From Methylocystis rosea SV97 (GTDB lineage Bacteria > Pseudomonadota > Alphaproteobacteria > Rhizobiales > Beijerinckiaceae), in contig NZ_KB889963.1 of NCBI RefSeq assembly GCF_000372845.1, positions 310,001-374,000 of the forward strand: DNA of 64,000 nucleotides, written 5' to 3'. A program made the translations under genes and the position numbers. A model generated the notes under the pieces. That model worked only from the letters and a program-made list of their open reading frames with translations. It was not told the origin of the DNA and did no database searches. Position 1 is the stretch's first letter. Every line of letters begins with the position of its first letter. Positions 1 through 8,978 of the stretch are shown one piece after another.

Positions 1-941
1 GCTTCGTCGGCGCGGCTGATATGCTGACTCTGAGCCGCACGATGCTCGCAAAGAAGGGCGCGCCCGAACCGTATCGCGTCATCGCCGTCAGTCACGACGG
101 GCTTCCCATTCGCGACGGCGCCGGCAGGCGCTACGAGGTCGAGGCGCGTTTCGACGAAGTCGACGGCTGCGCGGCGATCATCGTGCCAGGCTATGTCTGC
201 GATGGCGGCCACGCGCTGCCGCCGTTTCCAGCGATCGGCGCGGCGGCCGCATGGCTTCGTCGCCAGCATGCCTTAGGCGCGATCGTCGCGGGCTCCTGCA
301 ATGGCGTTTTCCTGCTCGGCGAAGCTGGTCTGCTGGACGGTCGCCGCTGCACGACCACCTGGTGGCGTCACAACGAACTCAAAACGCGCTACCCGCGCGC
401 GGACGCGGCCTGGGGCGCATCGCTCATCGAAGACGGCCGCATCGTTACGGCGGGCGGCCCTTTGTCCTGGATTGATCTGTCGCTGCATATCATCCGCGCC
501 CTGCTCGGACCCGAGGCGGCGAAAACGGCAGCGGATTTCACTGTCGTCGATACGGCTCCCTCGACTCAGGCGATCTATATTCCGCCGGGACATCTCTCGG
601 CCTCGAATCCGCTCCTGTTGGAAGCCGAACACATTGTCCGTCAAGCCGGCGACGCGCAACTGACGACGATTGAACTGGCGCGCGCGCTGGGCGTTTCCGA
701 GCGAACGCTTCACCGCCGGCTGAAAGAAGCCACCGGTGAACCGCCCAAGCATTTTCTCGATCGCCTTCGATTTGACACGGCGCGCACGCTGCTCGAGACG
801 ACGCGCAATTCGGTCAAGCAGCTCGCCGCCGCGTCGGGCTATGCCGACGAGACGAGCTTTCGCCGCGCCTTTCGGCGCTATTCGGGAATGACGCCGGGCG
901 CGTATCGCAGCTGGTCACAGGCCCGGCGCGGAATCAAATAA
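1..941 (+). CDS. GlxA-family transcriptional regulator (DJ-1/PfpI + AraC HTH), 5' truncated by window edge
   Basis: The reading frame is open leftward through the window edge (codons for FVGAAD precede the first ATG at 21), so the N-terminus lies outside. The first half resembles a class I glutamine amidotransferase-like (DJ-1/PfpI) domain with a nucleophile-elbow-like GSCNGVF around the 93rd residue after the ATG. The C-terminal ~100 residues form an AraC-type double helix-turn-helix (GVSERTLHRRLKE, then the GYADETSFRRAFRR signature). This is the GlxA architecture: a DNA-binding regulator whose N-terminal domain probably senses a small ligand. The ligand cannot be told from sequence. It is followed by ~180 bp without a gene. 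Confidence 0.85.
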   Translation, partial: FVGAADMLTLSRTMLAKKGAPEPYRVIAVSHDGLPIRDGAGRRYEVEARFDEVDGCAAIIVPGYVCDGGHALPPFPAIGAAAAWLRRQHALGAIVAGSCNGVFLLGEAGLLDGRRCTTTWWRHNELKTRYPRADAAWGASLIEDGRIVTAGGPLSWIDLSLHIIRALLGPEAAKTAADFTVVDTAPSTQAIYIPPGHLSASNPLLLEAEHIVRQAGDAQLTTIELARALGVSERTLHRRLKEATGEPPKHFLDRLRFDTARTLLETTRNSVKQLAAASGYADETSFRRAFRRYSGMTPGAYRSWSQARRGIK

Positions 942-1123
942 GTGCGGGGTGACGAGCTTTTAAATCGAACGGGTGCTGAGAAGCTGCGCGGGGCCGGTCC
1001 TTCGTAGACGACGCTCCCGGAACGTACGGTCACAAATTGCTGCAACCACCGGAACGAGCATGCCTGACTATTGCGCTTCGCCCGCCGACCTTCATCAACC
1101 CGCTCGCAGCCGCTCGGCTCCGC

Positions 1124-1285
1124 CTATCTGACCAGGGAATCGAGCGCGACATCCATGGCGCGGACCAAGGCCATATTGCCGAAGAGAATGACCGCAATGG
1201 CGATGACGACGTAAAACACGTCGGTCAACGCAAGGTTTCCGGCCGTGCGCGGGGCGACGTTCCGTTCAATCGGCTGCACGTCCAT
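1124..1285 (-). CDS. small single-pass membrane protein, unknown function
   Basis: A 53-residue open frame starts at the ATG at 1285, preceded by a GAAGGAAG-like ribosome binding site. A further in-frame start lies at 1336. The N-terminal ~20 residues are polar. They are followed by one hydrophobic helix ([20 protein letters not shown]) and a short tail. I recognise no family. The good ribosome binding site and clear membrane helix favour a real gene, but with only one such frame in a 670-bp gap the call is tentative. Confidence 0.4.
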   Translation of the reverse strand: MDVQPIERNVAPRTAGNLALTDVFYVVIAIAVILFGNMALVRAMDVALDSLVR

Positions 1286-1614
1286 TTCGTCTTCCTTCAG
1301 CGAAGAAATATACCGTCCTGTCCAGTCTACACGCAAAACGCTCGTTTGATGTGCGGAAACACACAGGCGATGCTCAACGCTTCATCAGCAGATTGGTTGC
1401 CTTAATAAACCCACAAAGATTGAAATTTTGTGACATTCGACCTCAAACTTCATGGCCAAGCGGTTCGCGTCCGCGACACGCTGCGACGCGGCTCGGCTTT
1501 CGTTTCGGCGGAAAGCTCTATAAGTTCAGGGCTCGAACCGGCTGCAGGCTTATGCTTAGAACGGCCGGGCAAGGGTGGACAGCGCCACAGAGCGAAAGAA
1601 GGGAAGGGCCACAC
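1286..1614. other. intergenic region upstream of mch
   Basis: About 330 bp between the divergent small membrane-protein gene and the GTG start of mch. It is locally less GC-rich (around 1380-1440) and presumably carries the promoter of the mch operon. I see no RNA gene or convincing operator. An open frame running through it into mch from 1351 is treated as an upstream extension, not as coding. Confidence 0.4.
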
Positions 1615-2595
1615 GTGAGCGGAAGCCTGAACATCAGCGGTCGTACGACCGAAAGCGTCAACGCTCTCGCGGGCGCGCTGGTCGACCGTCTCGTCGCCGG
1701 CGCGGCGAAATATCGGATCGCCGTCGAGCGCGGCAGTCTCGGCGAACTGCTGATCGACGCCGGCTCCAAGGTCCCGGGCGGCATTGAGGCCGGCCTGCTG
1801 CTCACCGAAATCTGCATGGGCGGACTTGGGCGCGTCACACTCTCCCACGCGCCCGCCGCGCCCAAATGGCCGTTCTGGCTGACCGTGACCAGCGCCGATC
1901 CGGTCGTTGCCTGCCTCGCCAGCCAATACGCCGGCTGGAGCCTGAGCCACGAGAAATTCTTCGCTCTCGGGTCGGGCCCAGGGCGCGCCCAGGCGCGGGC
2001 CGAAAAGCTGTTCGACGAGCTGACGTATCGCGATCTCGCCGACCGCGTCACCATCGTCCTCGAAAGCGCTTCGCCCCCGCCCAAGGAAGTCGTGGAAAAG
2101 GTCGCCGCGCGCTCAGGCGTGACGCCGGACAAAGTCGCCTTCATTTATGCGCCGACGCAGTCGCTCGCCGGCGGCGTTCAGGTGGTCGGCCGGGTGCTCG
2201 AAGTCGCGTTGCACAAGGCGCATGAGCTGCATTTTCCGCTCGACGACATTATCGACGGCGTCGCGACGGCGCCGCTCTCGCCGCCCCACCCCGACTTCGT
2301 GCAGGCGATGGGCCGCACCAATGACGCGATCATTTATGCGGGGCGCGCGCATCTTTTCGTGAAGGGCTCGGCCGCCGCCGCCAAGGAGCTCGCCGAAAAG
2401 CTGCCGAGCGACACCTCGCGCGACTACGGCCGGCCGTTCGCCGAAATCTTCAAGGCGTATAAGGGCGACTTCTATAAGATCGACGGCAGCCTGTTTTCGC
2501 CGGCCGAAGCGCTGGTGACGGCGGTCGAGACCGGCGAAACCTTCCGCGCCGGCGAGATCAATCTGGCGCTCTTGGATAAATCGTTTGGCGGGTGA
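1615..2595 (+). CDS. mch: methenyltetrahydromethanopterin cyclohydrolase
   Basis: Mch interconverts methenyl-H4MPT and formyl-H4MPT in the cytoplasm, a central step of the H4MPT-linked formaldehyde oxidation pathway of methylotrophs. From the GTG at 1615, preceded by a GAAGAAGGGAAG ribosome binding site, the protein is 326 residues, the usual Mch length. The frame stays open upstream to 1351, but that stretch does not look like Mch. Typical family segments are visible: [18 protein letters not shown] near residue 60, [11 protein letters not shown] near 120, and [19 protein letters not shown] near 220. It lies 15 bp before an orf5-type ligase gene and leads a C1 operon, the order seen in other methylotrophic alphaproteobacteria. 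Confidence 0.96.
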   Translation: MSGSLNISGRTTESVNALAGALVDRLVAGAAKYRIAVERGSLGELLIDAGSKVPGGIEAGLLLTEICMGGLGRVTLSHAPAAPKWPFWLTVTSADPVVACLASQYAGWSLSHEKFFALGSGPGRAQARAEKLFDELTYRDLADRVTIVLESASPPPKEVVEKVAARSGVTPDKVAFIYAPTQSLAGGVQVVGRVLEVALHKAHELHFPLDDIIDGVATAPLSPPHPDFVQAMGRTNDAIIYAGRAHLFVKGSAAAAKELAEKLPSDTSRDYGRPFAEIFKAYKGDFYKIDGSLFSPAEALVTAVETGETFRAGEINLALLDKSFGG

Positions 2596-2610
2596 TCGCC
2601 GGGGCGTTTT

Positions 2611-3570
2611 GTGACTGCGTTCGACCTGCTCGATAGATCCGACCCCACCGCTCCTTTGAGTGAGGATAGAGGGCCGCCGCCGCGCGTGGCGGTCTTCACC
2701 GACAAGCTCGACTGGCATGTGATCCGCACGCTCCGCGCCTTGCGCAGGCAGGGCGCAACGGCCGTCGCCGCGCGGCTCTCCGCCTGCAAGATCGAGACGG
2801 GCCGCGCCCAGGGCCTCATCATCCCCGGATTTCGCGACCTGCCCGATCTCGCCATCGTTCGCGCCATCGGCGACGGGTCGCTGGAAGCGATCACCATGCG
2901 GCTTGGCGTCCTGCACGCCCTGGAGGCGCTCGGCGTTCCAGTGCTCAACAGCGCGCGCGCGATCGAACGCTGCACCGATAAATCCATGTCTAGCTTTCTT
3001 CTGGCGCAGGCCGGACTGCCGACGCCGCAGACTTTCGCGGCGCAGACTCTCGCGCAGGCGCGCGCCATCGCGCGGCGCGAATGCGCCAAGGGCCCCCTCG
3101 TGATGAAGCCGCTTTTCGGGGCGCAGGGCTGGGGTCTGCGATTGATCGAAGACGAAAGCGACCTGCCGTCGCTTCAGGACGCGCGCGGGGTGTTTTATCT
3201 CCAGCACTTCGTCGGCCCGGCGCGGCCGCCCTTCGAAGACATGCGCATTCTCGTCTCGGGCGGCGACATCATCGCCGCCATGCGCCGGCGCTCGAGCCAT
3301 TGGATCACCAATGTGCGGCAAGGGGCGAAACCAGTCGCCGTCGAGCCCTCAGTGCGGGAGGCGGAGATCGCGCTCGCCGCCGCCGCGGCGCTCGGCGTCG
3401 ACTTCGCCGGCGTCGACATCATCAATGATGACCGGGGCGCGCCGCTTATTCTTGAAGTCAACAGCATGGCGGGCTGGAGCGGACTGCAGCGGGTGACGCC
3501 CTTCTCGATCGCCGACAGAGTCACGGCCGACGCGCTTGCGCAAATGACGCGCATGCGACTTCGCGGCTGA
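2611..3570 (+). CDS. ATP-grasp (RimK-like) ligase, orf5 type of methylotroph C1 cluster
   Basis: A 319-residue ATP-grasp protein starting at a GTG 15 bp after mch. The ATP-grasp core is recognisable: KSMSSFLLAQAGLPTPQTF (domain entry), GPLVMKPLFGAQGWG (nucleotide-binding loop) and the metal-site segment DIINDDRGAPLILEVNS near the C-terminus. RimK-like ligases add amino acids, usually glutamate, to carboxylates. In methanogens a relative (MptN) glutamylates H4MPT. Its fixed position between mch and the CitG-like gene in methylotrophs supports a role in H4MPT cofactor biosynthesis, but the exact substrate is inferred. Confidence 0.85.
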   Translation: MTAFDLLDRSDPTAPLSEDRGPPPRVAVFTDKLDWHVIRTLRALRRQGATAVAARLSACKIETGRAQGLIIPGFRDLPDLAIVRAIGDGSLEAITMRLGVLHALEALGVPVLNSARAIERCTDKSMSSFLLAQAGLPTPQTFAAQTLAQARAIARRECAKGPLVMKPLFGAQGWGLRLIEDESDLPSLQDARGVFYLQHFVGPARPPFEDMRILVSGGDIIAAMRRRSSHWITNVRQGAKPVAVEPSVREAEIALAAAAALGVDFAGVDIINDDRGAPLILEVNSMAGWSGLQRVTPFSIADRVTADALAQMTRMRLRG

Positions 3571-3571
3571 C

Positions 3572-4447
3572 GTGGCGAATTTCGCGGCCGACCCGCAGGA
3601 GATCGCGACCGGCTTTATCGCCGCCTGCGAAGCGGAGCTGCAGGCGCCCAAACCCGGCAACGTCCATGTCTTCGCCGACGGCCATGGCATGACCACGGGG
3701 GATTTCCTCGCCAGCGCCAAAGCCGCCGCGCCCTTCATCGCAGCGGCGCAATCGACCGTTGGCGCGCGCATCGCCGGCGCGGTCGAGGCGACGCAGGCGC
3801 GAGTCGGGCAGAACACCAATCTCGGCATTATCTTGCTCTGCGCGCCGCTGGCCCAGGCCGCCGCGACCGCACAAAGCGCCGATCTGCGCCAGGAGACCGG
3901 GCGCGTGCTGCAGGCGCTCGACATCAGCGACGCCGACGACGCCTTTCACGCCATCGCCCACGCGCGGCCGGCGGGGCTTGGAGATGCGCCGCAGCATGAC
4001 GTCCATGCGCCGGCGCAAACGACTCTCCTTGAAGCGATGCGGGCCGCCGCCGACCGAGACCGCATCGCCTGGCAATACGCCAATGGCTTTGTTGATATTT
4101 TCGACCTTGGCCTTAATACCCTCGCGGAGGCGCGCGCGCAAAGCGCCGATGCGCCGCTCGGAACGCTCGCCGTCTATGCGGCTTTTCTCGCCGCTTTTCC
4201 GGATAGCCATATTACGCGCAAACATGGGCTCGCCGCCGCCGAGGCGGTCCGCGGCGAGGCGGCGCGTTTTGCAAAGAGTCTCAAGAGCGCCAACGGCCGC
4301 GCGGCGGCGTTCGAACTGGCGTTGGACTTCGATCGCGCGCTCAAACAGCGTGGGTTGAATCCCGGCACAAGCGCCGATCTGACCGTCGCGGTTCTTTTCG
4401 CCGATTATCTTGGGGCCATCTTGGCAAGGCCGCGCAAAAATGGTTGA
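3572..4447 (+). CDS. triphosphoribosyl-dephospho-CoA synthase-like protein, orf7 type
   Basis: A 291-residue protein of the CitG/MdcB superfamily. Visible signatures are CEAELQAPKPGNVHVFADGHGM at the N-terminus, VGQNTNLGIILLCAPLA around residue 85, and the C-terminal LNPGTSADLTVAVLFADYL. True CitG makes the citrate lyase prosthetic-group precursor. No citrate lyase genes are here, and this paralog is characteristic of methylotroph H4MPT clusters, so a phosphoribosyl-transfer-type role in H4MPT synthesis is the likely alternative (inference). The GTG start lies one base after the preceding stop codon, implying translational coupling. Confidence 0.85.
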   Translation: MANFAADPQEIATGFIAACEAELQAPKPGNVHVFADGHGMTTGDFLASAKAAAPFIAAAQSTVGARIAGAVEATQARVGQNTNLGIILLCAPLAQAAATAQSADLRQETGRVLQALDISDADDAFHAIAHARPAGLGDAPQHDVHAPAQTTLLEAMRAAADRDRIAWQYANGFVDIFDLGLNTLAEARAQSADAPLGTLAVYAAFLAAFPDSHITRKHGLAAAEAVRGEAARFAKSLKSANGRAAAFELALDFDRALKQRGLNPGTSADLTVAVLFADYLGAILARPRKNG

Positions 4448-4584
4448 GTCCGCCGCGCGCGGGATGGACTCGCGGCTATCTGACCACCGGTCGGATCGGG
4501 CTTTTTCGCTCGGCGCCGAAGAGGGGATAGAGTCGCTCGGGGCCGAATGGCGCGCGCGATCATGAGGAATTCTGGGAGGAACAC

Positions 4585-5094
4585 ATGGCTTTAATCAACA
4601 AAATGCTGGTCGGCGAGTCGCTGGTCGGCGACGGCAATGAAGTTGCGCATATCGACCTGATCATGGGTCCGCGCGGCTCGGCGGCCGAGCTCGCTTTCGC
4701 CAATGCGCTCGTCAACAACAAGGACGGCTTCACGACGCTGCTCGCGGTCGTCGCGCCGAACCTGCTGTGCAAGCCCAACACGATCCTCTTCAACAAGGTG
4801 ACGATCAAGGGCGCCAAGCAGGCCGTGCAGATGTTCGGCCCGGCGCAGCATGGCGTCGCCAAGGCGGTTGCGGATTCGGTCGCCGAGGGCGTGATCCCGG
4901 TCGACGAAGCCGACGACATCTTTATTGCGGTCGGCGTGTTCATTCACTGGGACGCTTCGGACGACAAGAAGATCCAGGACTACAATTATACCGCGACGAA
5001 GGAAGCGATCGCGCGCGCCGTCAAGGGCGAGCCGAAGGCTTCGGAAGTCGTCGCCAAGCGCAACGAAGCCAAGCACCCCTTCGCGCCGAACTGA
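4585..5094 (+). CDS. fae: formaldehyde-activating enzyme Fae
   Basis: Fae condenses formaldehyde with H4MPT to give methylene-H4MPT in the cytoplasm. The 169-residue protein has the canonical length and motifs: [19 protein letters not shown] near residue 17, [16 protein letters not shown] near 45, [18 protein letters not shown] near 85, and the C-terminal KHPFAPN. A strong GGGAGGA ribosome binding site precedes the ATG. It ends 261 bp before a second fae copy, with a perfect hairpin in between. As the most abundant enzyme of the pathway it is probably separately promoted from the 137-bp gap after the orf7-type gene. Confidence 0.97.
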   Translation: MALINKMLVGESLVGDGNEVAHIDLIMGPRGSAAELAFANALVNNKDGFTTLLAVVAPNLLCKPNTILFNKVTIKGAKQAVQMFGPAQHGVAKAVADSVAEGVIPVDEADDIFIAVGVFIHWDASDDKKIQDYNYTATKEAIARAVKGEPKASEVVAKRNEAKHPFAPN

Positions 5095-5114
5095 TCCGCG
5101 TAGGAACATGCGCA

Positions 5115-5137
5115 GCGGGGAGCCGAACGCTCCCCGC
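5115..5137 (+). promoter_or_regulatory. stem-loop downstream of fae
   Basis: A perfect 9-bp inverted repeat (GCGGGGAGC, loop CGAAC, GCTCCCCGC) begins 20 bp after the fae stop codon. There is no T-run after it, so it more likely protects the fae mRNA 3' end or causes partial termination than acts as a classic terminator. Confidence 0.5.
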
Positions 5138-5354
5138 CGCCGCGCTCGCAGCCGACCGACGCCGCCGCTTAAGCGGCCAAGCATCGACGCTGCAAAACGA
5201 TGACGCCGCAGAGTTCTAAAGTCTGGCGCGCGGGGGCGGCCGCCAGCAGAAATTTCGTCTTCCCTGAGGGGAGACGCAACGAGCAATAGGGGCATTCCGC
5301 GCGCGCAAAGTCGAAGACGCCGCAGGGACGCGAACGCACCGGAAGGGATGGATT

Positions 5355-5924
5355 ATGGCTTCGTTCTTTGAGAAAATACTGGGCGCGCTTTTTCCGAAGC
5401 CGTCATCCGGCTTCACGTCGAGCACCGGCAAGACCAGCGTCGGCGAATCGCTCGTCGGCGACGGCAATGAGGTCGCGCACATCGACCTGATCATGGGTCC
5501 GCGCGGCTCCGCCGCCGAGAAGGCCTTCGCCAACGGCCTCGTCAACAACAAGGACGGCTTTACGACGCTGCTCGCGGTCGTCGCGCCGAACCTGTTGGTG
5601 AAGCCCTATACGATGATGTTCAACAAGGTGACCATCAAGAACGCCAAGCAGGCGGTTCAGATGTTCGGCCCGGCGCAATATGGCGTCGCCAAAGCGGTCG
5701 CCGACAGCCTGGCCGAGGGCGTCATTCCGATGAGCCAGGCGGATGATCTCTTCATCTGCGTCGGCGTGTTCATCCATTGGGACGCCAACGACGATCAGAA
5801 GATTCAGGACTTCAACTACACCGCGACGAAGGAAGCCATCGCCCGCGCGATGAAGGGCGATCCGAGCGCGCGCAGCGTGTTGTCGGCCCGCGTCACCGCG
5901 AAACATCCTTTCGCCGCCAACTGA
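5355..5924 (+). CDS. fae2: formaldehyde-activating enzyme paralog with N-terminal extension
   Basis: A 189-residue second Fae, closely similar to the upstream copy throughout the catalytic core ([52 protein letters not shown]). It carries an extra ~20-residue N-terminus ([20 protein letters not shown]) that replaces the short start of the first copy. A GGAAGGG ribosome binding site precedes the ATG. The core is conserved enough to expect the same reaction. The extension is amphipathic/hydrophobic and could affect localisation or assembly (inference). A strong terminator follows and the gene overlaps the convergent HisA-like gene by 32 bp. The symbol fae2 is only a label. Confidence 0.93.
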   Translation: MASFFEKILGALFPKPSSGFTSSTGKTSVGESLVGDGNEVAHIDLIMGPRGSAAEKAFANGLVNNKDGFTTLLAVVAPNLLVKPYTMMFNKVTIKNAKQAVQMFGPAQYGVAKAVADSLAEGVIPMSQADDLFICVGVFIHWDANDDQKIQDFNYTATKEAIARAMKGDPSARSVLSARVTAKHPFAAN

Positions 5925-6663
5925 TCTTTGGCGGTTCGCTTGCCAAGGGAGCCTCAGGGCTCCCTTTTTTTTTGTGCGCCCACGCAAAACGATCGAGATC
6001 GGCGCGCGTCAGAGCGCCGTCGTGCAGCGCCGTCGCGACAAGCGCGCCAGCGGCGCCGATCGCCTCAAGCCGTTCAAGATCGTCCGCGTCGCGAACGCCG
6101 CCGGCGGCAAAGACGCGCCGATCGCCCGCACGCTCAATGATTTGCGAAACCCGCGCAAAATCGGGACCCGCGCCGACGCCGACGCGCGTAAGCGTCATGA
6201 CGATGATCTGACGCGGCCACAGCTTGGGGCATTCGTCCAGCGCATCGGGACCCAAAAAAAACTCGTCGCGAAAATCGAGCGACAGAACGACATTGGGGTC
6301 ATGCTTGGCGACATGCAGGGAGTCGCCGTCGCGCAGGCATTCGCTGCCGATCACACAATCGACGCGCGCTGCGCCGCGCCAGTCGCAGGACGCGGCGCCG
6401 GCGTCGACCATAAAGCGAAGCGATGGAAATCGCTCTGTCAACGCGGCGATCTCGCGGCGGTTGTCGCCGCGACCCTCGATCGCGTCGAGATCCGCGATAT
6501 AGATTTTCTCGAATGGATGAAGCGTCAGGAAAGCGGCGACAACATCGGCCGGCGCGCTTGTCGACGCAAGCGGCGTAGAGATTGGCTTGTAGCTGTCGCG
6601 GTCGCCGGCGCGCGCGCGCATGACCGCGCCGTTGCGAATATCGATGACGGGGATGATCTGCAT
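5893..6663 (-). CDS. HisA/HisF-like TIM-barrel protein of the H4MPT gene cluster
   Basis: A 256-residue protein with HisA-like architecture: the [15 protein letters not shown] start, [11 protein letters not shown] near residue 55, SLDFRDEF near 127, and the phosphate-site [12 protein letters not shown] near 190. Histidine biosynthesis genes are absent around it. HisA-like proteins are a recurring member of methylotroph H4MPT clusters, so a step in H4MPT or methanofuran-type cofactor synthesis is the likely role (inference from location). Its last ~27 codons run antisense through the fae2 terminator and into fae2. A shorter functional end cannot be excluded, because the barrel is complete by about residue 225. 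Confidence 0.75.
   Translation of the reverse strand: MQIIPVIDIRNGAVMRARAGDRDSYKPISTPLASTSAPADVVAAFLTLHPFEKIYIADLDAIEGRGDNRREIAALTERFPSLRFMVDAGAASCDWRGAARVDCVIGSECLRDGDSLHVAKHDPNVVLSLDFRDEFFLGPDALDECPKLWPRQIIVMTLTRVGVGAGPDFARVSQIIERAGDRRVFAAGGVRDADDLERLEAIGAAGALVATALHDGALTRADLDRFAWAHKKKGSPEAPLASEPPKISWRRKDVSR
5947..5973 (+). terminator. Rho-independent terminator after fae2
   Basis: A perfect 7-bp stem (GGGAGCC, loop TCAG, GGCTCCC) is followed by nine T residues, starting 22 bp after the fae2 stop codon. It lies inside the 3' coding end of the convergent HisA-like gene. Confidence 0.92.
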
Positions 6664-6708
6664 GGGGCATTATAGCGCGTCGCGATCCCGCGACGTCCGG
6701 CGAGCCTC

Positions 6709-7329
6709 ATGATTCATCTTAGCCTGCGTCTTGCGCTTTTCTTGCTCGTTTTCGCCGACGCCGCTGCGGCGCAGGCGCCGCCCCAACAAAGCCAGCCAGA
6801 TTGGCCGTGCCGACAGGTGCGCGTGCCCGAGCTCGCGGTCGGGGGCGTCTGGGCCGGTCCGCCGCTCGACGCCGCTATGAAACATTGGCGCGATGATGCG
6901 ACGATCGCCGATCTCGTCACGCGCCTCGCGCAGCGACGCACGCAGATGGACGAAGCGGAGACGCTTATCGCGCAATTCGCCAAATCGGCGGGCGACAAGC
7001 GCAAGGAGCGCCTGACGACGCTTTTCGCCGGCGTCTATGAGCGCATGAATGACGAGCGGCGCGACCTGGTCAACGGTCTCGATCGTTTTGGCCGGCGGCT
7101 GAAAGCCATGGCGGAGACGGCGCGCCAGGAGACGCAGACGCTGCGCGAACTTCAGGATCAAAAGCCCCTGGACCCCGAAGCGATGAAAAAGGCGAGTGAA
7201 GCCGTGCAGTGGCGGCTGCGCCTCTTCGAGGAGCAGCGGCGCATGGTCGGCTATGTGTGCGAAAGCCCGGCGCTGATCGAGCAACGTTTTGGAACGCTCG
7301 CGCGCGCCATCCAGCAGGCGATGGAGTGA
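6709..7329 (+). CDS. exported protein of unknown function next to the xox genes
   Basis: A 206-residue protein with a clear signal peptide (LRLALFLLVFADAAAAQA) and a mature part dominated by charged amphipathic helices, likely coiled coil from about residue 65 to 160. Two cysteines (in DWPCRQ and GYVCES) bracket the helical region and may form a disulfide in the periplasm. I recognise no enzymatic family. It starts 45 bp from the divergent HisA-like gene. Its position between the H4MPT and xox blocks suggests a methylotrophy-associated periplasmic protein, without functional proof. Confidence 0.7.
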   Translation: MIHLSLRLALFLLVFADAAAAQAPPQQSQPDWPCRQVRVPELAVGGVWAGPPLDAAMKHWRDDATIADLVTRLAQRRTQMDEAETLIAQFAKSAGDKRKERLTTLFAGVYERMNDERRDLVNGLDRFGRRLKAMAETARQETQTLRELQDQKPLDPEAMKKASEAVQWRLRLFEEQRRMVGYVCESPALIEQRFGTLARAIQQAME

Positions 7330-7360
7330 GGGGCGGACCCCATTGATCCACTGGTTTGCG

Positions 7361-7471
7361 TGTCATTCCCGGCAGGCCCACGGCCTGACCGGGAATCCAG
7401 AAGTGTGAGTGAGCGCTGGCCTTGCTCTGGATTCCCGATCGCTTCGCTCACGCAAAGCGTCGGGAAAGACC
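7361..7471. repeat. intergenic palindromic repeat (GTCATTCCCGG...GGGAATCCAG family)
   Basis: The ~110 bp between convergent genes contain a left part GTCATTCCCGGCAGGCC facing GGCCTGACCGGGAATCCAG, then TCTGGATTCCCGATCGC and further short inverted repeats. The layout matches dispersed palindromic elements common in alphaproteobacterial intergenic DNA. It could also act as a bidirectional transcription end. Confidence 0.65.
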
Positions 7472-7494
7472 CCAGCCTAAATTGAAATCGCGCC

Positions 7495-8064
7495 CTACTC
7501 GCGCGGCTCGGGCTGGCGCTCCTCGAGCGGATGGCCCGCCTGCTCCCAGGCGTCGGCGCCGGGCGGATACCACAGCACATGCGTATAGCCGAGGGTGAGC
7601 GCGCGTTTCGCGGCGTTCCAGGACGCCCAGCAATTGGTGCGGCAATAAAAGACGAGCGGCTTCGATTTGTCGCCGCCGCTTGCGCGCGCCACGCCTTGCT
7701 CGAAATAGCGCGCCATCGGTTCGGAGAGTTCTCCAAACCCGGTGTCGGGAAGCCAGATGCTGCCGGGAATGTCGAAGCGCTTCGGATCGCGCCACACCGC
7801 ATTCTTCGGCAGGCCTTCCGGCTTTGGCGGCCGCGAAAGCGCGTCGATGAAAACCGCTTTCTTGCCGCTCCACAGTTCAAACGCCTGCGGGGTGTCGAGG
7901 ACGGTCGCGCCCTTGAGCGTCGCCGGCGTCGGCGCGTGATAATTGTCGAGGCGGTAGCCTTCCGGCTCCGGCGGCGCTTGGGCGAAAGCGGGCGCGGCGT
8001 AAAGCGCGACCGCCGCGCAGAGCGCGAGAAGGCCGCTCGCCAAATGTTTCGCCAGACTCATCAC
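7495..8064 (-). CDS. PQQ-dependent catabolism-associated CXXCW-motif, rhodanese-like exported protein
   Basis: A 189-residue protein with signal peptide (LLALCAAVALYAAPAFAQA). A rhodanese-like fold is suggested by VFIDALSRPP, GSIWLPDTGFG and the signature FYCRTNCWASWNAAKRAL, with Cys141 and Cys145 followed by Trp146. This family accompanies PQQ-dependent alcohol dehydrogenases and XoxJ-like binding proteins. The ATG at 8064 overlaps the xoxJ stop by 4 bp, so it is the last gene of the xoxFGJ operon. A redox or maturation role for the quinoprotein in the periplasm is likely but unproven. Confidence 0.87.
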   Translation of the reverse strand: MMSLAKHLASGLLALCAAVALYAAPAFAQAPPEPEGYRLDNYHAPTPATLKGATVLDTPQAFELWSGKKAVFIDALSRPPKPEGLPKNAVWRDPKRFDIPGSIWLPDTGFGELSEPMARYFEQGVARASGGDKSKPLVFYCRTNCWASWNAAKRALTLGYTHVLWYPPGADAWEQAGHPLEERQPEPRE

Positions 8065-8960
8065 GGAGCCGTGATCGCATGTCCCGACTCATCGAGCAAC
8101 GGGACTTCAAAATCGCGAAGGATGCGCTCCAGCTCGTTCTTGTTTTGGGCGATCAGCGTATTGAGTTCGCGCTTCCAGTTCTGATCGGAATGGCGAACCC
8201 CGAAACCGATCCGGAAGGCCATGCGGGCGCCGGGCGTCTCCGGCAGAGGGGTGACATTGAGCTTCACGCTCGATTGTTTGGCGTAGTAGCCGGCGATCGG
8301 ACCCCACAGCAGCGCGACGTCGATCTCGCCCTTTTCAAGATCATGCATCATCGCCGCGCCGGAGGATTCGACGCGCGTGTCGACCATCAGCGCATAGGGC
8401 TTCACCGACGCCATCAGACCATTCATCGCCAGCACATTGCCCGGGGGCGTGTTGGCGACAAGGCCGATGCGATGCGGCTTATCTTTCAGACGGGGATCGT
8501 CGAGCGTCTTGACGCCGTCAAGCTCCGAGCCCGCCCGGGTCACGATGGCGTAGGTCGTCCGGTAATAGGGATTGGTGGTCTGCACGAGGTCATTGCCCTG
8601 CGGCATGCCGAGGATGACGTCGCAAAGATGCGCGTTAAGCGTATTGCGCACAAAGCCCGTGGCGCCCGGATAATAGGTATAGGCGAGATCCTTGCCGAGC
8701 CTCTTCGCGAGGAATTCGGCGATCCTGTTCTCGAAGCCTTCGCCCTTTTCGTTTGAAAAGGGAAGATTGTTCGGATCGGCGCACACCCGCAGCGTCTTGG
8801 GATCGACGAGTTCGATCGAACCCTGATTATCGTCGCCCTTGGCGCCGGCGTCGGGCCCCATATGCTGCGCCGAGGCGGGGGCCGCCACAAAGAGGATTGC
8901 GGCGGCCCAGCCCGTCGAGAGCAGCGCGGAAAAACCGCGCCGATGCGTGAAGCGGATCAT
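8061..8960 (-). CDS. xoxJ: XoxJ, quinoprotein dehydrogenase-associated periplasmic binding protein
   Basis: A 299-residue type 2 periplasmic binding-protein fold with signal peptide. Family features are TLRVCADPNNLPFSNEKGEGFENRIAEF near residue 55 and PQGNDLVQTTNPYYRTTYAIV near 120. Members (MoxJ/XoxJ) sit beside methanol dehydrogenase genes and are thought to help activate or assemble the PQQ enzyme rather than feed an ABC transporter. No permease genes are nearby. The gene lies 18 bp after xoxG and overlaps the next gene by 4 bp, consistent with a single xoxF-G-J transcript. Confidence 0.92.
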   Translation of the reverse strand: MIRFTHRRGFSALLSTGWAAAILFVAAPASAQHMGPDAGAKGDDNQGSIELVDPKTLRVCADPNNLPFSNEKGEGFENRIAEFLAKRLGKDLAYTYYPGATGFVRNTLNAHLCDVILGMPQGNDLVQTTNPYYRTTYAIVTRAGSELDGVKTLDDPRLKDKPHRIGLVANTPPGNVLAMNGLMASVKPYALMVDTRVESSGAAMMHDLEKGEIDVALLWGPIAGYYAKQSSVKLNVTPLPETPGARMAFRIGFGVRHSDQNWKRELNTLIAQNKNELERILRDFEVPLLDESGHAITAP

Positions 8961-8978
8961 GCGATCGTATCGACGCTC

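Noticed and set aside
3572-4447. Citrate lyase cofactor synthesis (CitG) annotation
   Set aside because: No citrate or malonate lyase subunits are nearby, and the gene lies in an H4MPT cluster where this paralog is typical.
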